The position numbers were made by a program, and so were the translations under genes. The notes under the pieces were generated by a model, which did not search any database, was not told the DNA's origin, and was given only the letters and a program-made list of their open reading frames with translations. A stretch of DNA of 45,241 nt. It comes from Mediterraneibacter agrestimuris. Lineage in GTDB: Bacteria; Bacillota; Clostridia; Lachnospirales; Lachnospiraceae. Below, piece after piece: positions 1 to 7,889 of this stretch; the first letter of the stretch is position 1, and each line of letters starts with the position of its first letter. Where the stretch lies: positions 1 to 45,241 of the forward strand of contig NZ_CALPDG010000031.1 of NCBI RefSeq assembly GCF_943193195.1. The letters run 5' to 3'.

Positions 1-98
1 AGCATGCGACAAAAACGTCCAGTGGACGTTTTTTAGCGGTTTCACCGCCTATACGCTGCTATGCAGCGCAAATTCTCCCTTATGGCTGAACTGTTACA
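1..98. repeat. Right end of a structured intergenic palindromic element
   Basis: The window opens inside a hairpin-rich stretch. Hairpins seen: ACGTCCA/TGGACGT at 15-21 and 23-29, followed by a T run (29-34); GCGGT/ACCGC at 36-40 and 44-48; CGCTGC/GCAGCG at 54-59 and 63-68. It ends with GGCTGAACTGTTACA at 84-98, identical to the right terminal repeat of the complete element at 15585-15723. The left end must lie before the window. The first hairpin plus T run could also end transcription coming from upstream. Confidence 0.75.
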
Positions 99-139
99 GA
101 AAATGCAATGGAATCTGGAAAAGAAGGAGGAGCATTTGA

Positions 140-1948
140 ATGTCACTGTTAGAGGTAAACAGGCTTTGTATATGGTATGAAGAAGAACAGAAAAACCAGG
201 TAGTCTGTGACTTATCCTTTTGGATTGAAAAAGGAGAAATGGTGGGACTATCAGGGGCGTCAGGCAGTGGAAAAAGCAGTGTCATACGCAGTATTTTAGG
301 GCTCCTGCCTCAAAATGCCGGATATTCTTGTGAAAAACTCTTCTTTGACGGGGAAGACTATACGCCGCCCCAAAAAAGTCCGGCAGAAGAGCAGTATGTA
401 TGGCACATGTATGAAAAAAAATTAGGGGAACTTCGGGGAAAAAAGATCGCAATGGTGTTTCAGGATCCGTCCGCTTACCTCAACCCACTTGTTAAGATTG
501 GAAACCAGTTGACAGAAACGATCCTCTGCCATCAAAAATGTTCAAAAAAAGAGGCAAAAGAGAGAGCAGAAGAACTACTGTCCATGGTCGGAATCGAGTC
601 GCCGGCTCTGCGGATGAATCAGTATCCGTTTGAATTTTCAGGCGGAATGCGGCAGAGAGTTGTGATCGCGATTGCGTTAGCCTGCGAACCGGATCTAGTG
701 ATTGCAGATGAACCGACTACTGCTTTGGATGTAACGGTACAGAGACAGATTTTAGATTTGCTGAAAATCATTTCTCAAAGAACAAAAACAGCCATTCTTC
801 TGGTCAGTCATGATCTGGGAGTCATTGCATCTGCGTGCAGCAGAGTGCTGGTCATGCAGGAGGGAACGATTGTAGAGGAAGGCGATGTACATAAGATCTT
901 TTATCAGCCAGAGCACCCTTATACACGCCGGCTGGTGGAAAAAGCCAGAGAGGTGATGTCAGTGGCAGAGAAAAAACAAGAAACAGACTTGCTTTTGCAG
1001 GTTGAAAATGTAGAATGTATGTTTTGGGAAAGAGCCTCGTGGAAACAGGCTGTACAGAGAGAAGTTTTAAAACAGATTACATTTTCCGTGCATCAAGGAG
1101 AAACGTTTGGGCTTGTGGGAGAAAGCGGCTGTGGAAAAACCACACTTGCAAAGCTTCTTACCGGGATGCTTTCTCCGTCTGCCGGGAAGATTTGGCATGA
1201 GGGAAAAATCCAGATGGTGTTTCAGGATTCCTACGCTTCCTTTGACCCAAGATATACAGTTGAAAAAATATTAATGGAACCATTTTACGGAGAAAAAAGG
1301 ACACAAGAAACAAAAGGAGAAGGGCAAGTAGAAGAAATGCTTCAGCTTGTGGGATTAGAGGCAAAAGATAAATGGAAGTATCCACAGGAATTTTCAGGAG
1401 GACAAAGGCAGAGAATAGCCATCGCAAGAGCGCTGGCGGCAAGACCGGAAATGCTGATTTTAGACGAACCGGCGTCTGCTTTAGATATTTTTGCACAGGC
1501 ACAGATATTAGAACTTTTGGCTGATATTCAAAGAAAAACCGGAGTAAGTTATCTTTTTATTTCCCATGATCTGAATGTAGTAAAACATATCAGCCAGAAG
1601 ATTGCAGTTATGTATCTGGGGAATTTTATGGAACTGGGAGATACTGCTTCTGTATATAAGGATCCATGGCATCCTTATACAAAGCAGCTGCTTTCTGCTG
1701 TGTTGTTACCGGATCCAAAACGGATGCGGCGAAAAAAAAGATTTCTTTTAAAAGGGGATGCAGGTATCAGTCAAGACAAGATAAAAGGATGTCCCTATGT
1801 GGGACAATGCGGATATGCTATGATGCGCTGCCGGAAAGAAATGCCAAAATTGTATCAGTTTGGGAACAGACAGGTGCGTTGCTTTCTTTATTCGGAAGAA
1901 CATACTGGGCGCCGGAGAAGCAAAGCAGTAATGACATCACAAATTTAA
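140..1948 (+). CDS. Fused dual-ATPase subunit of a dipeptide/oligopeptide/nickel ABC importer (DppD-DppF type)
   Basis: This 602-residue protein carries two complete ABC nucleotide-binding domains in one chain, which drive solute import at the inner face of the membrane. Domain 1 has Walker A GASGSGKS (39-46), signature FSGGMRQR (166-173) and Walker B/DEPTTALD (190-197). Domain 2 has GESGCGKTT (327-335), FSGGQRQR (418-425) and LDEP (441-444). Each is followed by the oligopeptide-transporter extension with an HPYT motif; the last one is Cys-rich. Most relatives encode DppD and DppF separately, so this is a fusion or the YejF/GsiA-like layout. The start is set by AAGGAGGAG 9 nt upstream. The binding-protein gene follows after 29 nt. 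Permease genes are absent here and may lie upstream. Substrate is inferred from family only. Confidence 0.9.
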   Translation: MSLLEVNRLCIWYEEEQKNQVVCDLSFWIEKGEMVGLSGASGSGKSSVIRSILGLLPQNAGYSCEKLFFDGEDYTPPQKSPAEEQYVWHMYEKKLGELRGKKIAMVFQDPSAYLNPLVKIGNQLTETILCHQKCSKKEAKERAEELLSMVGIESPALRMNQYPFEFSGGMRQRVVIAIALACEPDLVIADEPTTALDVTVQRQILDLLKIISQRTKTAILLVSHDLGVIASACSRVLVMQEGTIVEEGDVHKIFYQPEHPYTRRLVEKAREVMSVAEKKQETDLLLQVENVECMFWERASWKQAVQREVLKQITFSVHQGETFGLVGESGCGKTTLAKLLTGMLSPSAGKIWHEGKIQMVFQDSYASFDPRYTVEKILMEPFYGEKRTQETKGEGQVEEMLQLVGLEAKDKWKYPQEFSGGQRQRIAIARALAARPEMLILDEPASALDIFAQAQILELLADIQRKTGVSYLFISHDLNVVKHISQKIAVMYLGNFMELGDTASVYKDPWHPYTKQLLSAVLLPDPKRMRRKKRFLLKGDAGISQDKIKGCPYVGQCGYAMMRCRKEMPKLYQFGNRQVRCFLYSEEHTGRRRSKAVMTSQI

Positions 1949-1977
1949 AGGCAGTTTCATGTATCAGGGAGGTTGTT

Positions 1978-3594
1978 ATGAAACGAACGTACAGTGTGTT
2001 ATGGATTCTGGTTCTGGCAATCTGCCTTTGTGCTGCGGGCTGCGGCGCAAAGGTGGAAATGCAGAAGAAAGAAGAGCAGATTGTTATCGGTATTGGAAGT
2101 GAAACAGGAGGTTTGGATCCGGCGGGCAATATTGCGCTGACATATCTGACCTATTCGGCCACTGCACTGGATGAACTTTTAACATACGATGAATCTGGAG
2201 AAATCGAATACCGTGCAGCAGTTTCTTATGTCGTAAACGACAATTTTACAGAATGGATCTTTCAATTGAGAGAAAATGCATACTGGTCAGATGGTTCCAG
2301 TGTGACCGCACATGATTTTGTAAACACGATCCGGCGTGCCCTGGATCCCAGAAGCGCAAGCGGTTATGCAAATTATTTATTTCCGATTCAAAATGCAGAA
2401 CAAATTTATAACGGGGAAAAAAATATGGAAACGCTGGGGGTCAAGGTGATCAATGATTTCACACTGCAGTTTTTGTTAGAAGAGCCCTGTGTCTATTTTC
2501 TGCAGCTTTTGCGTCTTCCGGTATACACACCTTCCCATGCGGGATATGCAAAGGAGACCGGCAGCGGGTGGGATAAAAATCCGAAAACAAGTTGTTCTAA
2601 TGGACCGTATTATTTGGCGGAATATGTTCCAGAACAATATTTTACATTAAAGAAAAATCATTCTTACTGGAACCAGGAACAGATAAAAACAGAAATACTG
2701 GTGTTTCGTTTCTTTTCTGATCAGCAGTCACTACAAAGTGCATACGAGACAGGAGAGGTTGAGATTGCCGTGGGACTTCCTTCGGCTGCTGCGGAGCTGT
2801 ATGAGGGGAAAAGGGATTTGTATCTGACCAATTCGATTGCTACCAGATATATTTATCCTAATCTTTCTGTAGAACCACTGAATGATGTGAGAGTGCGTAA
2901 AGCAATCAATCTAGCTATTGACAGAGAGGAGCTTTGTAAAATGGTTGGGAAGGAAGCAGAACCGACCGTTAATTTTATTGCAAAATATATGAAAAACAGC
3001 AGTACCGGTCAATATTATTCAGAAGAGACAGAAACTCCTTTTGAAGAAAATGTAGAGGAGGCAAACAGACTTCTTTCAGAAGCAGGTTATCCAAACGGAG
3101 AAGGATTCCCACAGTTGATATATAAGTATCCATCCATAGAATTGGATATAGATACGGCGCAAGTTATTCAGGAACAACTAAAGCAGAATCTTAATATTTC
3201 CATTCAGCTTCAGTCACAAGAGCTGCAGACCAATTATTCCGACCGCCGTGCAGGCGCATATGATCTTTGCAGAATGAACTGGACTGCGGATTTTGCCGAT
3301 CCATACACATACTTATCAATGCTGTTGTCGAATGGAACGTATAATTGCAGCGGCATTCAGGATCCGGTGTATGATGAGCTTGTGAGAGCATCTGACCAAG
3401 AGCTGGATCCGGAAAAAAGAACCGCATTGATTCATGAGGCAGAGCAATGGGCGGTAGGGGAACAGTTTTATATTATTCCGCTCTTCTCTGTAAAGGTATG
3501 TAATCTTGTAAATCCAAAGATCACACAGCTTCAGACAGTAGCTGCGACAGGAGCGTTTGAATACCGTTATATAGAAAGGAAGAGCGAACCATAA
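1978..3594 (+). CDS. Peptide/nickel ABC transporter substrate-binding lipoprotein (SBP family 5)
   Basis: This 538-residue extracellular binding protein is anchored by a lipid. The N-terminus is a basic, hydrophobic lipoprotein signal ending AAGC, with the lipidated Cys at 22. The body matches the OppA/DppA family: GGLDPAGN early on, YWSDGSSVTAHDFV, and the DVRVRKAINLAIDREEL block typical of family 5 proteins. It presumably delivers ligand to the permeases served by the dual ATPase just upstream. I chose the ATG at 1978 because GGGAGG lies just before it and the signal peptide begins there; an in-frame extension back to 1666 overlaps the ATPase gene and is not credible. Ligand (peptide, nickel complex or other) cannot be read from sequence. 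Confidence 0.9.
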   Translation: MKRTYSVLWILVLAICLCAAGCGAKVEMQKKEEQIVIGIGSETGGLDPAGNIALTYLTYSATALDELLTYDESGEIEYRAAVSYVVNDNFTEWIFQLRENAYWSDGSSVTAHDFVNTIRRALDPRSASGYANYLFPIQNAEQIYNGEKNMETLGVKVINDFTLQFLLEEPCVYFLQLLRLPVYTPSHAGYAKETGSGWDKNPKTSCSNGPYYLAEYVPEQYFTLKKNHSYWNQEQIKTEILVFRFFSDQQSLQSAYETGEVEIAVGLPSAAAELYEGKRDLYLTNSIATRYIYPNLSVEPLNDVRVRKAINLAIDREELCKMVGKEAEPTVNFIAKYMKNSSTGQYYSEETETPFEENVEEANRLLSEAGYPNGEGFPQLIYKYPSIELDIDTAQVIQEQLKQNLNISIQLQSQELQTNYSDRRAGAYDLCRMNWTADFADPYTYLSMLLSNGTYNCSGIQDPVYDELVRASDQELDPEKRTALIHEAEQWAVGEQFYIIPLFSVKVCNLVNPKITQLQTVAATGAFEYRYIERKSEP

Positions 3595-3615
3595 TGTTTT
3601 GGGAGGCATAAGTTT

Positions 3616-4092
3616 ATGGAAAGCAAAAAGTTTTTTCCGATGTTCTTTGATATTTCACAAAAAAATATTCTTGTGGTGGGCGGAGGGAAAATCGCAGCAA
3701 GAAGAATCCGCACGCTGCTGCAGTTTGCAGAACGTTTGACGGTGCTTGCACCGCAATTTTGCGAAGAACTTCTGACTATTCAAAAAGAAACACAATCCCA
3801 GAGACTGATTTTGATACAAAGTCCATTCACATCAGAAACAGAGAATCTGTTGGAAAATATGGATATTGTACTGGCAGCTACAAACTGCCCGGAGGTTAAT
3901 CAAAGAGTCGTGTCCATCTGCCGTGAAAAACAAATTCTTGTAAATACGGCGGATGATAAACATGCCTGTGATTTTTATTTTCCGTCAGTTATAGAATATG
4001 GCAACGTTGTTATGGGAATCAATTCAGGCGGAAAAGATCCGGGGAAGGTGAAAGAGGTGCGAGGTCTAATAGAAGAAATTTTGCAGAAGTAG
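3616..4092 (+). CDS. Precorrin-2 dehydrogenase-like protein (CysG N-terminal/Met8p/SirC family)
   Basis: This 158-residue Rossmann protein resembles the NAD-dependent precorrin-2 dehydrogenase that makes sirohydrochlorin for siroheme and cobalamin. Visible family marks are FFDISQKNILVVGGGKIAARR (dinucleotide-binding glycine loop at 22-30), a central NTADD...CDFYFP segment, and the GINSGGKDPG loop. It is shorter than Met8p and lacks the CysG uroporphyrinogen methyltransferase half. It lies 21 nt after the binding-protein gene and 54 nt before the protease gene, so it may be co-transcribed. No other siroheme or cobalamin gene is in the window, so its pathway role here is inferred from family only. 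Confidence 0.8.
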   Translation: MESKKFFPMFFDISQKNILVVGGGKIAARRIRTLLQFAERLTVLAPQFCEELLTIQKETQSQRLILIQSPFTSETENLLENMDIVLAATNCPEVNQRVVSICREKQILVNTADDKHACDFYFPSVIEYGNVVMGINSGGKDPGKVKEVRGLIEEILQK

Positions 4093-4146
4093 AAATTATT
4101 CCCAAAATCCACATCCGTGAATATTCTGGTAAAAAAGGAGTTTCTT

Positions 4147-5058
4147 ATGAAACTGGCGAAAAGCACGGTAGAATATTGGTGTGACGATATTGTCAAAAGG
4201 CGATGTCTGGGACAGGGGATTACCGCTGCGGTATTAGATACAGGCATTATATTACATCCTGATTTTGACAGAAGGATCGTAGAATTTAAAGATTTTGTTA
4301 ATCATAAAAAAGAAATTTACGATGACAGTGGACATGGAACTCATGTGGCGGGAATCTTAGGCGGAAGTGGACTGATATCTGGCGGCACATATGCAGGAAT
4401 GGCGCCGAAAGTTAAATTTGTCATAGCAAAAGTACTGGATAAAGATGGAAACGGGAGCATAACCGCAGTACTAAATGGGATTGAATGGATATTGGAGCTG
4501 ACGCAGAAGCAGAAGATTCATATCGTTAATATTTCTGTCGGTACACATCCGGGTTTAAATATAGAAGAGGAACAAAAATTGATTCAAGGTGTGGAATTGC
4601 TTTGGGATATGGGAATTACAGTGATAGTGTCCGCAGGAAATTACGGTCCCAAGGAAAGGACAGTAGCGGCTCCTGGCAGCAGCCGGAAGGTAATTACGGT
4701 AGGAGCGGTGGATATTCCGGCACGAAATAAAGTGGGGAAAAGACACTGGGACTATTCGGGCAGAGGACCGACGGATGACTGTATTGTGAAACCAGATTTG
4801 GTTGCTCCGGGAACATATATTACAAGCTGCAATGGTGAATATACAAACAGATGGAAAAGGCCCTATATTGAAAAAAGCGGTACTTCCATGGCGACGCCTC
4901 TTGTATCAGGAGCGGTTGCCTGCCTTTTGTCCAAATACCGGGACATGACAAATGTAGAAGTGAAGCTGCGTTTTCGGGAAAGCTGTGTACCTTATAATAA
5001 AGAAGGCAGCGGTTGGGGGCTTTTGAATATGAAATTGTTAATGGAAGGAAAATTTTAA
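4147..5058 (+). CDS. Cytoplasmic subtilisin-like serine protease (peptidase S8, AprX/ISP type)
   Basis: This 303-residue protein has the full subtilase catalytic set: Asp31 in AVLDTGI, His63 in SGHGTHVAGI, the oxyanion Asn in SAGNYGP, and Ser247 in SGTSMATP. There is no signal peptide and no recognisable propeptide, so it probably acts inside the cell, like AprX or intracellular serine proteases. The ATG at 4147 follows AAAAAAGGAG with 6-nt spacing; an in-frame GTG at 4117 has no such site. It may be co-transcribed with the siroheme-like gene upstream. A new promoter begins right after its stop. Substrates are unknown. Confidence 0.88.
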   Translation: MKLAKSTVEYWCDDIVKRRCLGQGITAAVLDTGIILHPDFDRRIVEFKDFVNHKKEIYDDSGHGTHVAGILGGSGLISGGTYAGMAPKVKFVIAKVLDKDGNGSITAVLNGIEWILELTQKQKIHIVNISVGTHPGLNIEEEQKLIQGVELLWDMGITVIVSAGNYGPKERTVAAPGSSRKVITVGAVDIPARNKVGKRHWDYSGRGPTDDCIVKPDLVAPGTYITSCNGEYTNRWKRPYIEKSGTSMATPLVSGAVACLLSKYRDMTNVEVKLRFRESCVPYNKEGSGWGLLNMKLLMEGKF

Positions 5059-5066
5059 AAAATATA

Positions 5067-5126
5067 TTGACTTTTTCTTCTGTCTAACATATATTATAGG
5101 TATAATGATTAAATAAATGCTTAATC
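5067..5126 (+). promoter_or_regulatory. Promoter and operator-like palindrome of the metal-efflux operon
   Basis: A sigma-A-type promoter is visible: TTGACT at 5067-5072 and TATATT at 5090-5095 with 17-bp spacing. Just downstream lies the inverted repeat GATTAA-N8-TTAATC (5107-5112 and 5121-5126), placed where a repressor would block transcription. ArsR/SmtB repressors commonly bind AT-rich imperfect palindromes here. The core TAATGATTAAAT resembles TAATGATAAAT at the arsR promoter (minus-strand reading of 7749-7782), suggesting one regulator for both. Confidence 0.6.
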
Positions 5127-5173
5127 GTTAAAAACACAAACAATATTAAAATCTAAAGAGAAGGAGCATTACA

Positions 5174-5392
5174 ATGAAAAAGACTTATAATATCGAAGTA
5201 GACTGTGCAAATTGTGCAAACCTGATGGAAGATGCAACAAAGAAGACTGCGGGAGTTGCAGATGCGGTCGTGAACTTTATGACACAGAAGATGATTGTTG
5301 AGTTTGAAGAAGGAGCAGAGCCGAAAGCAGTGATGAAAGATGTGCTGAAAGCATGTAAGAAGGTGGAGTCAGACTGCGAGATTGAATTTTAA
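5174..5392 (+). CDS. Free-standing heavy-metal-associated (HMA) domain protein
   Basis: This 72-residue protein is a single ferredoxin-like HMA domain with the metal-binding motif DCANC (Cys11 and Cys14). The Asp before CxxC is typical of Zn/Cd/Pb-type HMA domains rather than copper chaperones. It is followed after 11 nt by a P1B ATPase that lacks an N-terminal HMA domain, so the two genes together make the parts usually found in one ZntA/CadA polypeptide. Its likely role is to deliver the ion to the pump or to control pump activity. AGAGAAGGAG 6 nt or so upstream supports the start. Confidence 0.88.
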   Translation: MKKTYNIEVDCANCANLMEDATKKTAGVADAVVNFMTQKMIVEFEEGAEPKAVMKDVLKACKKVESDCEIEF

Positions 5393-5403
5393 GGGAGACA
5401 TGT

Positions 5404-7290
5404 ATGAATAAAAAACAGAAGAAAATGCTGACACGCATTATTATAACGACTGCTATGGTCGTGACTTTGCAATTTATTTCTGTAACCGGAATTCTACAGA
5501 TGCTTCTGTATCTGATTTCTTATTTTATTATCGGATACGATATATTGAAAAAGGCGGGGAAAGGAATTATGAACCGCCGGGTATTTGATGAAAATTTTTT
5601 AATGGCGATTGCTACGGTCGGGGCATTTGTGCTGGCAATTTATTCAAGAAGCGGAGATTATAACGAAGCAATTGCAGTCATGCTGTTTTACCAGATCGGA
5701 GAGTTATTTCAAAGCTATGCAGTTGGAAAGAGCCGTAAGAATATCAGTGCACTGATGGATATCCGTCCTGATTATGCTAATGTAGAAAGGGACGGAAAGC
5801 TTGAAAAGGCTGACCCGGATGAAGTTTCGATCGGAAGTGTGGTTGTTGTACAGCCGGGGGAAAAGGTTCCTCTTGATGGGATTGTGCTGGAAGGAAATTC
5901 AAGTCTGAATACAAGTGCACTTACAGGAGAAAGCCTGCCGCGTGATGTAAAGCAGGGAGAGAAAATCATCAGCGGATGTATCAATATGACAGGTGTATTG
6001 AAAATCCGTACGACAAAAGAATTCGGTGAATCTACAGTTTCTAAGATTTTGGAACTTGTTGAGAATTCCAGTTCCAGAAAGTCTAAATCTGAGAACTTTA
6101 TTTCTAAATTTGCGAAGGTATATACACCGGCAGTTTGTTATGGTGCGCTGGCACTGGCTGTTTTACCGCCTCTGGTACAAATGCTGTTCCTGGGGCAGAG
6201 TGCACAGTGGGGCGCATGGATTTACCGGGCTCTGACGTTTCTTGTGATCAGTTGCCCCTGTGCGTTGGTTATCAGTATTCCGCTCAGTTTTTTTGCAGGG
6301 ATCGGCGGGGCAGGCAAAGAAGGTGTTTTGATCAAAGGTTCTAACTATATGGAAACTTTGTCACAAGCAAAATATGTTGTATTTGATAAGACAGGAACAT
6401 TGACACAAGGTGTGTTTGAAGTAACGGCAATTCATCATAACGAGATGGAAGAGAAACATCTGCTGGAATATGCGGCATTGGCAGAATGTGCGTCCTCACA
6501 TCCGATTAGTAAGAGCATACAGAAAGCATATGGAAAAGAGATTGACAGAAGCCGTGTGACAGATATTCAGGAAATCAGCGGTCATGGAATTGTGGCAAAT
6601 GTGGATGGAAGAGAAGTTGCAGCTGGCAATAGCAGGCTGATGCAGAAATTCGGTGTGGAACATAAAGACTGCCATGATGCAGGAACAATTATCCATGTGG
6701 CAATTGATGGAAATTATGAAGGGCATATTGTGATTTCTGATGTTGTGAAAGCTCATTCCAAAGCAGCTATTGCTGCCTTGAAACACGCAGGTATCAAAAA
6801 AACAGTTATGTTGACCGGAGATACGAAGCGTGTGGCAGATAAGGTTGCGGCAGAACTGGGTGTGGACGAAGTATACAGCGAACTGCTTCCGGGAGATAAG
6901 GTGGCGAAAGTAGAAGAACTTCTTGCCAAAAAGTTGGAAAAAGAGAAGCTGGCATTTGTGGGAGACGGAATTAATGATGCACCAGTATTGACTCGTGCAG
7001 ATATTGGAATTGCCATGGGTGCTATGGGTTCTGATGCAGCTATTGAGGCAGCAGATGTGGTTTTGATGGATGATGATCCAATGAAGATAGTCAAAGCAAT
7101 CAAGGTTTCCTCGAAATGTCTGCGGATCGTATACCAGAATATAGTATTTGCACTGGTCATCAAGTTTGCCTGTCTGGCATTGGGAGCAGTTGGAATTGCA
7201 AATATGTGGACGGCGATTTTTGCTGATGTAGGTGTTATGGTCATCGCAGTTCTGAACGCAATCCGTGCCTTGAGAGTACACAATCTGTAA
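5404..7290 (+). CDS. cadA: Heavy-metal-translocating P1B-type ATPase (Zn/Cd/Pb exporter, CadA/ZntA-like)
   Basis: This 628-residue membrane pump exports toxic divalent metal using ATP. Seen in order: N-terminal membrane helices; TGES actuator loop (T174-G175-E176); membrane metal site CPC (Cys284-Pro-Cys286); phosphorylation site DKTGT (Asp328); the SSHP motif; GDGINDAP (520-527); and a last membrane region with K...DVG. CPC plus the late Lys/Asp pair fits the Zn/Cd/Pb subgroup (P1B-2). There is no N-terminal HMA domain or His-rich tail; the metal-binding domain is the separate gene just upstream. AGGGAGA before the ATG supports the start. Probably de-repressed by metal through the ArsR protein encoded convergently downstream. 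Confidence 0.92.
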   Translation: MNKKQKKMLTRIIITTAMVVTLQFISVTGILQMLLYLISYFIIGYDILKKAGKGIMNRRVFDENFLMAIATVGAFVLAIYSRSGDYNEAIAVMLFYQIGELFQSYAVGKSRKNISALMDIRPDYANVERDGKLEKADPDEVSIGSVVVVQPGEKVPLDGIVLEGNSSLNTSALTGESLPRDVKQGEKIISGCINMTGVLKIRTTKEFGESTVSKILELVENSSSRKSKSENFISKFAKVYTPAVCYGALALAVLPPLVQMLFLGQSAQWGAWIYRALTFLVISCPCALVISIPLSFFAGIGGAGKEGVLIKGSNYMETLSQAKYVVFDKTGTLTQGVFEVTAIHHNEMEEKHLLEYAALAECASSHPISKSIQKAYGKEIDRSRVTDIQEISGHGIVANVDGREVAAGNSRLMQKFGVEHKDCHDAGTIIHVAIDGNYEGHIVISDVVKAHSKAAIAALKHAGIKKTVMLTGDTKRVADKVAAELGVDEVYSELLPGDKVAKVEELLAKKLEKEKLAFVGDGINDAPVLTRADIGIAMGAMGSDAAIEAADVVLMDDDPMKIVKAIKVSSKCLRIVYQNIVFALVIKFACLALGAVGIANMWTAIFADVGVMVIAVLNAIRALRVHNL

Positions 7291-7352
7291 ATAACAAAGA
7301 GCGTTTCACTGATGATAAATTACAACTGGCGGTTACATTAAGAGTATATAGG

Positions 7353-7715
7353 TTATAAATTTAGGCATGAGATCTCCATCATTTCTTCAATCATATGGTG
7401 CAGTGTCTGTGCCTTTTTTGATGTACTGGCTTTATAATATGTTTCTTTTCCATCTCGGCGAGATTCTAAGAGTCCACTTGTCCGCAATAACCGCAAATGG
7501 TGTGCTACAGCGGGGCTGCTCATATCCATCATGGCAGCAATATTGATCACGCATTCTTCACAGTGACAGAGTATCCAGAAAATACGAATCCGGGTTGGAT
7601 CGCTCAACTGTTTGAAAAGATCAGCAGTAATCTGAAAATGATCAGTTTCAGGTATATGTTCCAATATTTGGGGCATGGATTGTCCGTGCTGATGCGGCAA
7701 TGTACGTTGTTCCAT
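7353..7715 (-). CDS. ArsR/SmtB-family metal-responsive transcriptional repressor
   Basis: This 120-residue winged-helix repressor has LSDPTRIRIFWIL (helix 1-2 of the family), the recognition helix SSPAVAHHLRLLRTSGLL, and the wing RRDGKETYYKAS. Cys50, Cys52 and Cys55 in CHCEECVINIA sit at the alpha-3 position used by CadC/ArsR metal sensors, and a His-His-Glu-rich C-terminal helix (106-115) could form an alpha-5-type site. It converges on cadA from 62 bp away and probably represses both itself and the pump operon until metal binds. The ATG at 7715 follows AAGGA; an in-frame TTG at 7742 lacks a good site. Confidence 0.88.
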   Translation of the reverse strand: MEQRTLPHQHGQSMPQILEHIPETDHFQITADLFKQLSDPTRIRIFWILCHCEECVINIAAMMDMSSPAVAHHLRLLRTSGLLESRRDGKETYYKASTSKKAQTLHHMIEEMMEISCLNL

Positions 7716-7748
7716 ATGAATTATCCTTCTTTCTCGAAGCAATTGCTA

Positions 7749-7804
7749 ATTTATCATTACTCTAAATTTACCATTATTCTAATATGAAGTGCATTAAAAG
7801 TCAA
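7749..7804 (-). promoter_or_regulatory. arsR promoter overlapping a tandem operator-like direct repeat
   Basis: On the minus strand TTGACT (7804-7799) and TAGAAT (7781-7776) are spaced 17 bp. The region from the -10 box onward is a tandem repeat: ATTTATCATTACTCTAA (7749-7765) is followed directly by ATTTACCATTATTCTAA (7766-7782), 15 of 17 positions identical. The second unit covers the -10 box, a natural place for autorepression by the ArsR protein. Confidence 0.6.
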
Positions 7805-7816
7805 CAAAACTGCCAA

Positions 7817-7846
7817 TTTACAGTATGAAAGGAGTCATGATATACT
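7817..7846 (+). promoter_or_regulatory. Promoter of the BMP-like/metallophosphoesterase operon
   Basis: TTTACA (7817-7822) and TATACT (7841-7846) are spaced 18 bp, and the -10 box has the extended TGA just before it. It lies about 44 nt upstream of the gene start and diverges from the arsR promoter. Confidence 0.55.
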
Positions 7847-7889
7847 AAGAAAAAACAATTAGGTGAGCACTCATAAGGAGGAATTTTAT

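Noticed and set aside
1666-1977. Upstream extension of the binding-protein gene
   Set aside because: It overlaps the ATPase gene, and the signal peptide plus ribosome-binding site place the start at 1978.
6496-7283. Two long minus-strand open frames opposite the P-type ATPase
   Set aside because: Both overlap a conserved ATPase domain with all motifs present; their proteins are His/Cys/Ile-rich nonsense typical of reverse frames.
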